From Synechococcus sp. MU1617 (GTDB lineage: Bacteria; Cyanobacteriota; Cyanobacteriia; PCC-6307; Cyanobiaceae), in the NCBI RefSeq assembly GCF_020514235.1, contig NZ_VTLB01000002.1:186001-250000 (forward strand): DNA of 64,000 bases, read 5' to 3'. Positions within the stretch are counted from its first letter, which is position 1. Every line of letters begins with the position of its first letter. A model generated the notes under the pieces. It was not told the DNA's origin. It ran no database searches and saw nothing but the letters and a program-made list of their open reading frames with translations. Of this stretch, positions 29,469 through 37,525 are shown one piece after another. The position numbers were made by a program, and so were the translations under genes.

Positions 29469-30766
29469 GGCAGCTGACGGTCGAGCCGCAGCAACGTTTC
29501 CAGCAGGACCGCAGTGCCCGCCCAGCACTGCTCATCGCTGGTGAACTCTGCAGCGGAATGACTCAAGCCACCCCGGCTGGGCACAAAAATCATGCCCATC
29601 GGCCAGCGACGGCCGACCTCCTGGGCATCGTGGCTGGCTCGGCTGGGGAGATGGCTGTGGGACAGGCCGAGATCGGCTGCGGCCTCAGTGATCGTGGCCA
29701 TCACCAAAGCATCAGCAGGGGTGGGATCAACGCTGAACTGAGGATCCACCGCAATCGGACAGCCCGTTTCAGCACCGATGCGTTCCACCTGCTGCATCAA
29801 CTCCTCCACCAACTGATCAAGAACGGTCGGATCCACATCCCTCAGGTCAACCGTTAGGGCGACAGCGCCAGGAACAACGTTGGCGGCATTGGGCCAAACC
29901 TCCAGTCGACCCACGGTCGCCACCGGATCTCCGGGATGACGGGCGGCCATGGCCTCGACGGCAAGAACAAGACGCGAGGCCGCCACGAGGGCGTCCTGTC
30001 GCAGCCCCATCGGTGTCGTGCCGGCGTGGTTGGCCTGGCCCTGCACCTTGATGCTGAACCGACGCTGACCGACAACACCCTCCACAACACCAATGGCATC
30101 ACCGCGTTGCTCGAGAACACCGCCCTGCTCAACATGCAATTCCAGGAAGGCGGCATAGGCCTCATCTGAGCGTCGGGCCGAAGCCAAAGACGGCCAATGC
30201 CCGCCGATGCGCGCCAGGTTGTCCTGAATCGGCTGGCCATTGCTAGTGGCATAACTCTCCGGGGAATCGGATGCCGTCCCCGTCAAACCCTTGCAACCCA
30301 CCATCGTCGACTCCTCGTCGGCAAAGGCGATCAACTCGATGCCATGCCGCAGGCGGATGCTCTGGTCTTGAAGCGCACGGCAAGCTTCCAGGCCGGCCAA
30401 CACCCCCAGAGCACCGTCAAAGCGTCCACCGGTGGGAACCGTGTCGAGGTGCGACCCGGTCACCAAGGCAGGACGGTGGGGATCGAGGCCTTCCAGGCGT
30501 CCGATCAAGTTGCCAGCGGCATCAACACGCACCTGCATGCCGAGCTGCTTCATCCAGTGGGCCAGCAACTCACGACCCTGCACATCCTCAGGCGAAAACC
30601 CACGTCGACAGACGCTGCCATCGGGCTTGGCGCCAATGCTGGCCAACTGTTCAATCGTTCCGATCAGCCGGTCACGGTTCGGACGTGCGACAACTTTGCT
30701 TGGCTCGATCCCGGTAGGGGTGGTCGGAGAAGCCGAGATGAGCGTGGGCAATGCCGTGACCTTCAT
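29465..30766 (-). CDS. M20-family amidohydrolase of the hydantoinase/carbamoylase type
   Basis: A 433-aa zinc amidohydrolase of the family holding N-carbamoyl-amino acid hydrolases, beta-ureidopropionase and allantoate amidohydrolase. The binuclear metal ligands are all present with the right spacing: His106 (GSHLDTV), Asp117 (GRFDGALGVL), Glu152 (ADEE), His211 (LELHVEQG) and His379 (SRASHDAQ). PNAANVVPG and DLRD line the substrate pocket and dimer interface. The substrate is an N-carbamoyl or ureido compound, not further resolved. It overlaps DUF1028 by 4 bases and follows the AsnB-like gene by 79. Confidence 0.88.
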   Translation of the reverse strand: MKVTALPTLISASPTTPTGIEPSKVVARPNRDRLIGTIEQLASIGAKPDGSVCRRGFSPEDVQGRELLAHWMKQLGMQVRVDAAGNLIGRLEGLDPHRPALVTGSHLDTVPTGGRFDGALGVLAGLEACRALQDQSIRLRHGIELIAFADEESTMVGCKGLTGTASDSPESYATSNGQPIQDNLARIGGHWPSLASARRSDEAYAAFLELHVEQGGVLEQRGDAIGVVEGVVGQRRFSIKVQGQANHAGTTPMGLRQDALVAASRLVLAVEAMAARHPGDPVATVGRLEVWPNAANVVPGAVALTVDLRDVDPTVLDQLVEELMQQVERIGAETGCPIAVDPQFSVDPTPADALVMATITEAAADLGLSHSHLPSRASHDAQEVGRRWPMGMIFVPSRGGLSHSAAEFTSDEQCWAGTAVLLETLLRLDRQLP

Positions 30767-30845
30767 TTCAAACGGAGGTCAATACTCACCCGAAAACCCG
30801 TGGAACCTTGTAGCTAGCGCAACGATTTAATCCTGACCAAAGAAT

Positions 30846-32870
30846 TCAAACGGGCATCAGCACCCGCCAGCCCAGTCGGTCCGCCTCCCGGCGGGCCAAC
30901 GCGGGCACGTCTTCGGCCACAAACATGCGGTGCAGCATCTGCACACCCAGCAGGTGGTTGATCACCGCATCCATCTGCACACGCTCTGCATCGGTGGTGG
31001 CCGGGTCCTCGTGACGCGCAAACAAGGCGCGAACGCCGGCCTTGCTCAACAAACCAGCGGCGTCGATCGCCTCATCACTGAGGTAATCATCGGCGAGCTG
31101 CTTCATCTGCTCCCACTTCTCAGGCTCCGTATGGGCTGGCGGCGCCATGAAGGCGAACTTCTCACGCCGGTACAACACATCCGGCAACAGGCCCGCCATG
31201 GCCTCCCGCAGCACGTATTTCTCGGTTTTTCCCTTGATCCGAAGTTCGGGCGGCACCTGCACCGCAACCGCGGCCAGATGGTGATCCAGGAAGGCCGGTC
31301 GCGCCTCCATGGAATTGGCCATGTCGACCCGGTCGCCACCCCAGGTGAGGATCTGGCCCTCCAGCATGGTCTTGATCCAGACGTACTGGGCCTTGTCCAG
31401 GGCATGGCGCCCGTCCAGTTGATCCGCATCCAGTTGCTCGGCAATCGCCTTGCCCGGGGAGTAACCCTTCAGGGCTGCAGCGTGGGACTCCGACAAAAGC
31501 TCCGGCACCAAGGGCGCGCAGGCCAGCCACGGCTGCAGACAACTGGGGGTGAAGCCGATCACAGCGTCGAGATCGGGGTCATCCACTTGGTTTTCAGCCA
31601 ACATCGCCCCCTTCACCAAGGCATTGGACTGCTGCAGCAAGCTTTCCCAGCTGGCGCGCTCCTGCTGCGGCAGGTCATCAAGACCGTGGAGGAACATGTC
31701 CCGGCGAAAGGCGGGATAGCCGCCGAACAGCTCATCTGAGCCTTCACCGGTCATCACAACTTTGTAGTCCACGTCGTTGACATGGCGGCTCATCAAGAAC
31801 TTCGCGACCGCCAAGGTGTTGTAGATCGTTCTCTCGGCGTGCCAGATGGTGCGCTCCATGTGGCCATAGAGCTCCTGGCCCGAAAGACGCATCAGATCCT
31901 GCTCAGCACCCGTGGCCTCGGCCATCTCCCGGGCGATCGGCGACTCGTCGTAACGGGCGTCATCAAATCCGATCGTGAACGCCTTCACCGGTGCCTGGCT
32001 GACGGCTGACGCCAAGCCGAGGATCGAACAGCTGTCGATGCCGCCGGAGAGGTAACAACCCACGGGCACGTCGGCCACCATGCGCAGCTCAACGGCCTCC
32101 AGCAACGCGGCACGAACGGCAGCGATGTGCTCGGCCTCAGTTCGGTTGGAGTCCCGCTCGTCTTTACGCGGAAAGTCGACATCCCAGTAGGTCGACTCCG
32201 ACACCTCCAGCCGCCCACTCACCCGTTGCACCTTCAGCACATGGCCGGGCTTCACCTGGTGCACCCCAGCAAAAGCCGTGGTGCCGGGAACCATGGTCTG
32301 CATCAACTGGTGAAAGAGGCCCTCCGAGGTAAAGCGTCGCTCCACCGCCGGATGGGCGAAGAGCACCTTCAACTCGGAACCGAACACCAGACCCTCGGGC
32401 GTCATCGCCCAGTACTGCGGTTTGATGCCGAAGCGATCCCGCACCAGGTAAAGGCAGTCTTCGGCTCGATCAAACAAGGCGAAGGCGAACTCACCGCGCA
32501 ACAAGGGCAGAGTCGCCTCCAATCCCTGGCGCTGGTACAGCCGCAGCAGGATCTCGGAATCGCTCTTGCTGCTAAATCGCACCCCTTGGGCGGTGAGGTC
32601 CGCCCTGATGCGCTGAAAGTCGTAGAACTCACCGTTGTGCGCCATCAGCACCTCACCGTCATCGGTGAGGAAGGGCTGCCGGGCCCGTGACTCGTTCAAA
32701 TCAATGATCGAAAGGCGGGCATGGCAGAAGCCGACCCCGGCCTGATCCAGCACCTCGACGCCGAAGCCGTCGGGCCCGCGATGGGCCTGAATCGCCGCCA
32801 TGTTGACCAGCAGCTGGCGGTCCACCGTCTGATGACGGTCTGCGTTGAAAACACCTCCGATTCCACACAT
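30846..32870 (-). CDS. asnB: Asparagine synthase-type glutamine amidotransferase
   Basis: A 674-aa class II amidotransferase. Cys2 is the N-terminal glutaminase nucleophile (MCGIGGVF), with HRGPDGFG and AHNGEFYD in the same domain. The synthetase domain has the PP-loop YLSGGIDS (273-280) and VVMTGEGSDELFGGY. It would normally convert aspartate to asparagine with glutamine and ATP. It is about 50-100 aa longer than E. coli AsnB and sits 9 bases after a carbamoyltransferase paralogue, so a role in amidating another carboxylate cannot be excluded. No frameshift or lost catalytic residue is seen. Confidence 0.88.
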   Translation of the reverse strand: MCGIGGVFNADRHQTVDRQLLVNMAAIQAHRGPDGFGVEVLDQAGVGFCHARLSIIDLNESRARQPFLTDDGEVLMAHNGEFYDFQRIRADLTAQGVRFSSKSDSEILLRLYQRQGLEATLPLLRGEFAFALFDRAEDCLYLVRDRFGIKPQYWAMTPEGLVFGSELKVLFAHPAVERRFTSEGLFHQLMQTMVPGTTAFAGVHQVKPGHVLKVQRVSGRLEVSESTYWDVDFPRKDERDSNRTEAEHIAAVRAALLEAVELRMVADVPVGCYLSGGIDSCSILGLASAVSQAPVKAFTIGFDDARYDESPIAREMAEATGAEQDLMRLSGQELYGHMERTIWHAERTIYNTLAVAKFLMSRHVNDVDYKVVMTGEGSDELFGGYPAFRRDMFLHGLDDLPQQERASWESLLQQSNALVKGAMLAENQVDDPDLDAVIGFTPSCLQPWLACAPLVPELLSESHAAALKGYSPGKAIAEQLDADQLDGRHALDKAQYVWIKTMLEGQILTWGGDRVDMANSMEARPAFLDHHLAAVAVQVPPELRIKGKTEKYVLREAMAGLLPDVLYRREKFAFMAPPAHTEPEKWEQMKQLADDYLSDEAIDAAGLLSKAGVRALFARHEDPATTDAERVQMDAVINHLLGVQMLHRMFVAEDVPALARREADRLGWRVLMPV

Positions 32871-32879
32871 CAGCCCGCC

Positions 32880-33995
32880 TCAGATCACATCCATCACGCG
32901 TTCGGCCCGGTTCACCATGCAGGTGAGCAGCGCCATCCGCAGGAACACGGCACCCCTGGCCTGGCTGAAGTACCAGTTGTGGGGCGTGTCATCCAAGCAG
33001 GTGCTCAGTTCCGCTCCCCGCGCCAAGGGGTGAAGCACGATCGCTTCCGGCTTGAACGGCATGTCGCGGGTGAGGCGAAATCCGCCGCCATGCACTTCAT
33101 AAGAGTCGCCCACCCAGGCGATGGCATTGATGTAAACGACATCGAGATCGGGCACTTCAGCCTGCAGATCGGTGCTGCAGCGCACCTTCATTCCACAAGC
33201 TTCGAGCTCCTCCAACTGCCCTGGGTCGAATAGCGGCTGATCCGGCTCCAGTCCGGGGGCGTGAATCACCACCACCTCATCCACGGTCTGGGGGAATTTG
33301 GCCAGGATCCTCAGCAGTGAGCGTACCGTTCGCATCCGCGACGGAATTCCGACGATTCCAATGCGGATGCGATCAGCCGGAGCCACCTCAACTTCAGTGA
33401 GCTTGGGCCGCCACTTGAAGATCGTGTACAGATCCGCCATCGCCTGCGTCGGATGTTCATCAATGCCGTTGCCCGCATTGATGATGGGAATCCGCAGGGT
33501 TGACGTCATCGCATAAACAGCACCGGGATCGCTGTCCCGTAGCACCACGCAATCGCCGTAGTTGTTGAACATGTGGGCGACATCTTCAAGGGACTCGCCC
33601 TTGGCAATCCCCGTGGTAGCCCTGTCGGTGATGTTGATCGAACTGCCGCCAAGACGATGCCAAGCACTGTCAAATGACAGGCGGGTGCGGGTGCTCGGCT
33701 CGTAGAACGCGTTGATCAGAATCTTTCCCGTCAGCGGCGTGTTGTGGCGGCAATACCGATCTGGATTGCTCTCGAACTTCGCCGCCAAGCGGAACACCTG
33801 CAACAAGGCCTCAGGTCGAAACGGTTGGATCGACACCACATGCTGATTCACCAGATCCAGCAACGGCTCTCCGTCCTCGACAATCGCGGCCAGCAGCTCC
33901 TGGGGTTGGTTCTGCCCGTAGACATCGGGACCCATCGGCTGAAACCGAATCTGTACCGACGTCGCGTCCACGACTGCTGAATTGGCCTGTGCCAT
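32880..33995 (-). CDS. Aspartate/ornithine carbamoyltransferase paralogue with altered substrate loop
   Basis: A 371-aa protein of the transcarbamylase family with a 50-residue N-terminal extension. The carbamoyl-phosphate site is intact: STRTR (101-105), Lys132 in the 80s-type loop (AKGESL) and HPTQ (181-184). The nearest relatives are ATCases (NAGNGIDEHPTQ, TPHNWYFSQARG). The loop that binds aspartate in PyrB (TRVQKER) is replaced by NAIAWVGDSYE (290-300), and HPLPR by HPLAR (322-326). The substrate is therefore probably not aspartate. It heads a tight pair with the AsnB-like gene. A 161-base gap with no gene lies upstream; it holds a weak GTG-N8-TAC but no convincing promoter. Confidence 0.85.
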   Translation of the reverse strand: MAQANSAVVDATSVQIRFQPMGPDVYGQNQPQELLAAIVEDGEPLLDLVNQHVVSIQPFRPEALLQVFRLAAKFESNPDRYCRHNTPLTGKILINAFYEPSTRTRLSFDSAWHRLGGSSINITDRATTGIAKGESLEDVAHMFNNYGDCVVLRDSDPGAVYAMTSTLRIPIINAGNGIDEHPTQAMADLYTIFKWRPKLTEVEVAPADRIRIGIVGIPSRMRTVRSLLRILAKFPQTVDEVVVIHAPGLEPDQPLFDPGQLEELEACGMKVRCSTDLQAEVPDLDVVYINAIAWVGDSYEVHGGGFRLTRDMPFKPEAIVLHPLARGAELSTCLDDTPHNWYFSQARGAVFLRMALLTCMVNRAERVMDVI

Positions 33996-34156
33996 AGCGG
34001 GATCGGATCAACACTCTGTTTGCCAAACCGAGTGCTAAAGCCAGGAACTACATCTTTTACCGGTAACAACAACCACACTCCTGCGTCCACGAAGAAACAG
34101 CTTCTTAAGCAAAGATCCGGAAAAAATGTTCAGACCGTTACTAACAACTGCAGCCG

Positions 34157-34306
34157 TCACCACACTCGACCATTCCTCCACTCAACCCACCAAATCAGCA
34201 GCAACACGAGCACAGACAGCACCAAAGCGAGCTGACTGACCACCAGAAGAAACTGAAAGCCAGACAGGCCAACAACGCTGGCCGTCAAAGGAAGACTTTG
34301 AATCAT
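34157..34306 (-). CDS. Micro-protein with one membrane helix, coupled to the symporter
   Basis: A 49-aa ORF whose ATG overlaps the symporter stop (ATGA at 34306-34303) behind the very strong ribosome site GGAGGAGGG, although that site is also coding sequence of the symporter. Residues 17-42 are almost wholly hydrophobic (FQFLLVVSQLALVLSVLVLL, then IWW), followed by a basic/aromatic tail VEWRNGRVW. This topology is that of small accessory subunits of membrane transporters. No homologue is known to me; reality rests on coupling, ribosome site and composition. Confidence 0.6.
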   Translation of the reverse strand: MIQSLPLTASVVGLSGFQFLLVVSQLALVLSVLVLLLIWWVEWRNGRVW

Positions 34307-35733
34307 CCCTCCTCCTGCAACAAAGTGAAGTCAAACCGTTCCGGCCAAGTGCGACTGCCGATCAGCATCACGACTGCTGACACGGCCGCCGAAAACACAG
34401 CGGCGCAGTAGGGCGCGATCAGCACATAAGCGAGCAGGCCAACAACGCTGCCGGCGAGCATGGCCGCAATGGCAGCCCTGCGATTGGCCGTGCGCCAGTA
34501 CAGGCCGCAGGCCACAGGCCAGACCGTGGAGGCCACCAGTGCACCGGTGAAGAACAGCACCGACGCCAGCGAATCCAGCCGCGGCCAGGACAGCGCCAGG
34601 GTGACAACCGCCAAGCCCACCACCATCAGCCGCGCCGCCTGCTTGAGCTGCAAGTCACTGGCCTGGGGCCGCAACAGGCGGAAGTACACATCCTCCGCCA
34701 ACAGATCGGCGGTGGACGCCAGCAGCGAGTCCAGGGTGGAGGTGAGCGAAGCAAACACCACCACAAACACGAGAGCCGCGCCGCCGGCCCCGAGCAGATC
34801 GGCTGCCATCACGGGGAACACCATGTTCACCTGCTCGAGAGGCAACTCACGTGCCAGGGCCACCAGGCCAATGGAGCCCGTCACCATCGGCACACTCATC
34901 CAGGCGACCCCCCCCAACACAAAGGAGGTCATCACCACCGAGCGCCGGCTGGCGAAGACCCTTGACCACCAGATGTTGTTGTGAAACACCTCGCCCATTG
35001 AAAAGAGGGCGGAATTCCAGGCGATCAACAAGCCCGCCGGCAGCAGCAGATCAAGCCGATCGGGATGCCGGGCCAGCAAGGAGGCATGCACCTCAGGCAT
35101 CGGGAATTGTCGGAAGGCGAGCACCGCCACCACCGCCAGCAACACCATGATCAACAGCGACTGAATGAAATCGGTGCCGATCACGGCCCGCATTCCGCCG
35201 AACAGGGTGTAGACGGTGGCGACACCAATCACCACCACCATCCCCACGTGGTAATCGAAACCTGAAAGGGCCTGCAGCAGCAGGCCAGCACCCATCGCCT
35301 GGGTCATCAGAAAGCCCAGGGTGTAGATCGCGGTGATCACCATGAACACCCACCAAGCCAGACGCCCGTAGCGCAGGCGAATGAAGTCGCCGCTGGTGCG
35401 CCCGTTGGGCATCAGCTGCTTGATCCGCGAGGCCAGGGGGGCGAACAGGATCAGGCCAAGCCCGGCCAGGGCATAGCTGAACATGCCCCAAAGCCCGGTT
35501 TTGTAGCCGAATTCAGGGGCGAGCAGGGTGGTGTTGCCGGTGACCCATGAGGCCATCAACGTGGCCGTGCTCAGGGCCAGCCCGATGTTGCGCCCCGCCA
35601 GCATGTAGTCGTCGGCATTGCCTTGACCGCGCCGGCCCCAGGCAATCCCGAGCGCCACCCAGAAAACAGAGAACAGCACCACCAGCGCCCAGGCGATTCC
35701 GGGCTGGAGGAAGGGAACCGAGTCAGCGGACAT
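34303..35733 (-). CDS. Sodium:solute symporter family transporter
   Basis: A 476-aa inner-membrane transporter of the SSS family with about 12-13 hydrophobic segments. DDYMLAGRNIG is the family N-terminal signature, GFLMTQAMGAGLLLQALSGF and SLTSTLDSLLASTADLLAED match the sodium-site helices (TM1/TM8 region) of the LeuT-like core. Relatives carry urea, proline, pantothenate or other solutes. MASWVTGNTTLLAPEFGY recalls Dur3-type urea carriers, but the substrate is not determined. It is flanked on both sides by tiny membrane ORFs that overlap it, and is first in the minus-strand cluster. Confidence 0.85.
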   Translation of the reverse strand: MSADSVPFLQPGIAWALVVLFSVFWVALGIAWGRRGQGNADDYMLAGRNIGLALSTATLMASWVTGNTTLLAPEFGYKTGLWGMFSYALAGLGLILFAPLASRIKQLMPNGRTSGDFIRLRYGRLAWWVFMVITAIYTLGFLMTQAMGAGLLLQALSGFDYHVGMVVVIGVATVYTLFGGMRAVIGTDFIQSLLIMVLLAVVAVLAFRQFPMPEVHASLLARHPDRLDLLLPAGLLIAWNSALFSMGEVFHNNIWWSRVFASRRSVVMTSFVLGGVAWMSVPMVTGSIGLVALARELPLEQVNMVFPVMAADLLGAGGAALVFVVVFASLTSTLDSLLASTADLLAEDVYFRLLRPQASDLQLKQAARLMVVGLAVVTLALSWPRLDSLASVLFFTGALVASTVWPVACGLYWRTANRRAAIAAMLAGSVVGLLAYVLIAPYCAAVFSAAVSAVVMLIGSRTWPERFDFTLLQEEG

Positions 35734-35848
35734 CCGTCGATCCCCTGCGGTTCCAATAGAGATGTCCGCGCAGAATCATCACCACCGTCGCCGCAGTCAC
35801 AACGGCTCCAAGGGCAAAGATCAGTCGGGCCCAGAGCAGTTCATCCAA
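35723..35848 (-). CDS. Possible micro-membrane protein upstream of the symporter
   Basis: A 41-aa frame from a TTG at 35848, whose stop overlaps the symporter start by 11 bases. Residues 8-28 (ARLIFALGAVVTAATVVMIL) form one membrane helix and the tail is basic (RGHLYWNRRGSTDVR). The frame stays open to 35941, where another TTG would give 72 aa. No ribosome site is convincing. It is kept because coupling and composition mirror the 49-aa ORF on the other side of the symporter. Confidence 0.35.
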   Translation of the reverse strand: MDELLWARLIFALGAVVTAATVVMILRGHLYWNRRGSTDVR

Positions 35849-36049
35849 GACGAAGACCGTTTGAACTCCAGAAACAGATAAGCAAAAGAGGTTCTCAGGC
35901 CTAACCCTGTGCCCTCCATACAGGTGCCTACGGATACCCAAACATCAAGCGATCAGCGCCCTGTCGCCAGAAATTGCGGAATGTGTAGCAACTACAACCC
36001 GAAGGGGGTTGGGGCGACGCCTTGGATGACTTGCGTCCAGACCATCGGA

Positions 36050-37525
36050 ATGTTCACCGACTACAAGCCCACGGTCGGCTTCGACGAATATTTCTGCAGT
36101 GAAACGGCGAGGCCTCGCGAAGATCTGGCCACGCTGCTTGCATCGCTGGGGCAGATGGGGTTGCCCGAACTGAACCGAAGCCATGCCTCCGCCAGCCAGC
36201 TGCTGCGTCGCCTCGGTGCCACCTTCCGCCTGAACGATTCTGGCCTCAAGGGCAGTGAACGGATTCTTCCTTTCGATCCTTTGCCCCGACTGATCGGCCG
36301 CAGCGACTGGATCAACCTGGAGCGGGGACTGCTGCAACGCCTGGAAGCCATCGACTGCTTCCTCGCCGACATCTACGGCCCCCAGCAGATCCTCAACGAC
36401 GGTGTGATCCCGCGGGAAGACGTGGAAAGTTCCTCCGGCTGGCGACCTCAGATGCAGGGCATCAGCCTGCCCCTCAACCGCTGGTGCCACATCTCCGGAC
36501 TCGACCTGATCCGCGACGGCAATGGCACCTGGCGTGTCCTGGAAGACAACCTGCGCTGTCCATCGGGGGTGGCCTATTTCCTCGAGAATCGTCGGGTGAT
36601 GAAACGGTTGTTCCCTGGCCTGTTCGAGGGCCGTGCCGTTCAACCGATCGACGCCTATCCCTCCCATCTGCTGCGCACCCTTCAGGACCTGGCGCCCTGG
36701 AGTGACAGTCCCCGCGTAGCAATCCTGACGCCCGGGGTATTCAACAGCGCCTATTTCGAGCACAGCTATCTGGCCCAGCAGATGGGCATTGCACTGATTG
36801 AGGGACGCGACCTGGTGTGCGAAGACGGCCGGGTGTGGATGCGCAGCACCAACGGCCTCAAGCCCGTGGATGTGATCTACCGCCGCATCGACGACGATTT
36901 TCTCGATCCCACCGTGTTCCGCCAGGACTCAATGCTGGGGGTTCCGGGCCTAATCGACGTGCTGCGGCAAGGACGGGTCGCCATCGCCAATGCCCCTGGC
37001 ACCGGCGTCGCCGACGACAAGCTGATCTACGCCCACGTGCCGGCGATGATCCGCTACTACCTCGATGAGGATCCGATCATCGAGAACGTTCCCACCTATC
37101 TCTGTGCCCGGCCGGACGACCAGCGCTATGTGCTTGAACACCTCGAGCAGCTGGTGGTGAAATCGGTGGCGGAAGCCGGAGGTTACGGAATGCTGATCGG
37201 CCCCCAGGCCAGCCGATCGGAGCTGGCGGACTTCGACACGAAGATCCGTGCGAATCCCCGCAACTTCATCGCGCAGCCCACACTGCAGCTCTCCACCGTG
37301 CCATCCCTCAGTGACGGTGAGCTCTACCCCTGCCACGTGGATCTGCGCCCCTATGTGCTGCGCGGCGCAAGCACCTGGGTGAGCCCAGGGGGGCTGACGC
37401 GGGTGGCCCTGAAGCGCGGCTCGCTGGTGGTGAATTCGTCCCAGGGGGGCGGCTGCAAGGACACCTGGATCGTCGACGACCAACGAATAGCAGCACCGCA
37501 GCCCCAGGAGGCTGTGCCGTGTTGA
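36050..37525 (+). CDS. Circularly permuted ATP-grasp protein
   Basis: A 491-aa member of the circularly permuted ATP-grasp type 2 family (former DUF404/407), thought to form amide bonds between amino acids or peptides with ATP. ERILPFDPLPRLIG and AIDCFLADIYGPQQILNDGV open the fold. WRVLEDNLRCPSGVAYFLEN and EAGGYGMLIGP, then VSPGGLTRVALKRGSLVVN, are the nucleotide- and metal-binding blocks. The start at 36050 (MFTDYKPTVGFDEYF) matches where homologues begin; a GTG at 35909 would add 47 residues including three cysteines. It is first of a three-gene operon with alpha-E and transglutaminase genes. Confidence 0.85.
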   Translation: MFTDYKPTVGFDEYFCSETARPREDLATLLASLGQMGLPELNRSHASASQLLRRLGATFRLNDSGLKGSERILPFDPLPRLIGRSDWINLERGLLQRLEAIDCFLADIYGPQQILNDGVIPREDVESSSGWRPQMQGISLPLNRWCHISGLDLIRDGNGTWRVLEDNLRCPSGVAYFLENRRVMKRLFPGLFEGRAVQPIDAYPSHLLRTLQDLAPWSDSPRVAILTPGVFNSAYFEHSYLAQQMGIALIEGRDLVCEDGRVWMRSTNGLKPVDVIYRRIDDDFLDPTVFRQDSMLGVPGLIDVLRQGRVAIANAPGTGVADDKLIYAHVPAMIRYYLDEDPIIENVPTYLCARPDDQRYVLEHLEQLVVKSVAEAGGYGMLIGPQASRSELADFDTKIRANPRNFIAQPTLQLSTVPSLSDGELYPCHVDLRPYVLRGASTWVSPGGLTRVALKRGSLVVNSSQGGGCKDTWIVDDQRIAAPQPQEAVPC

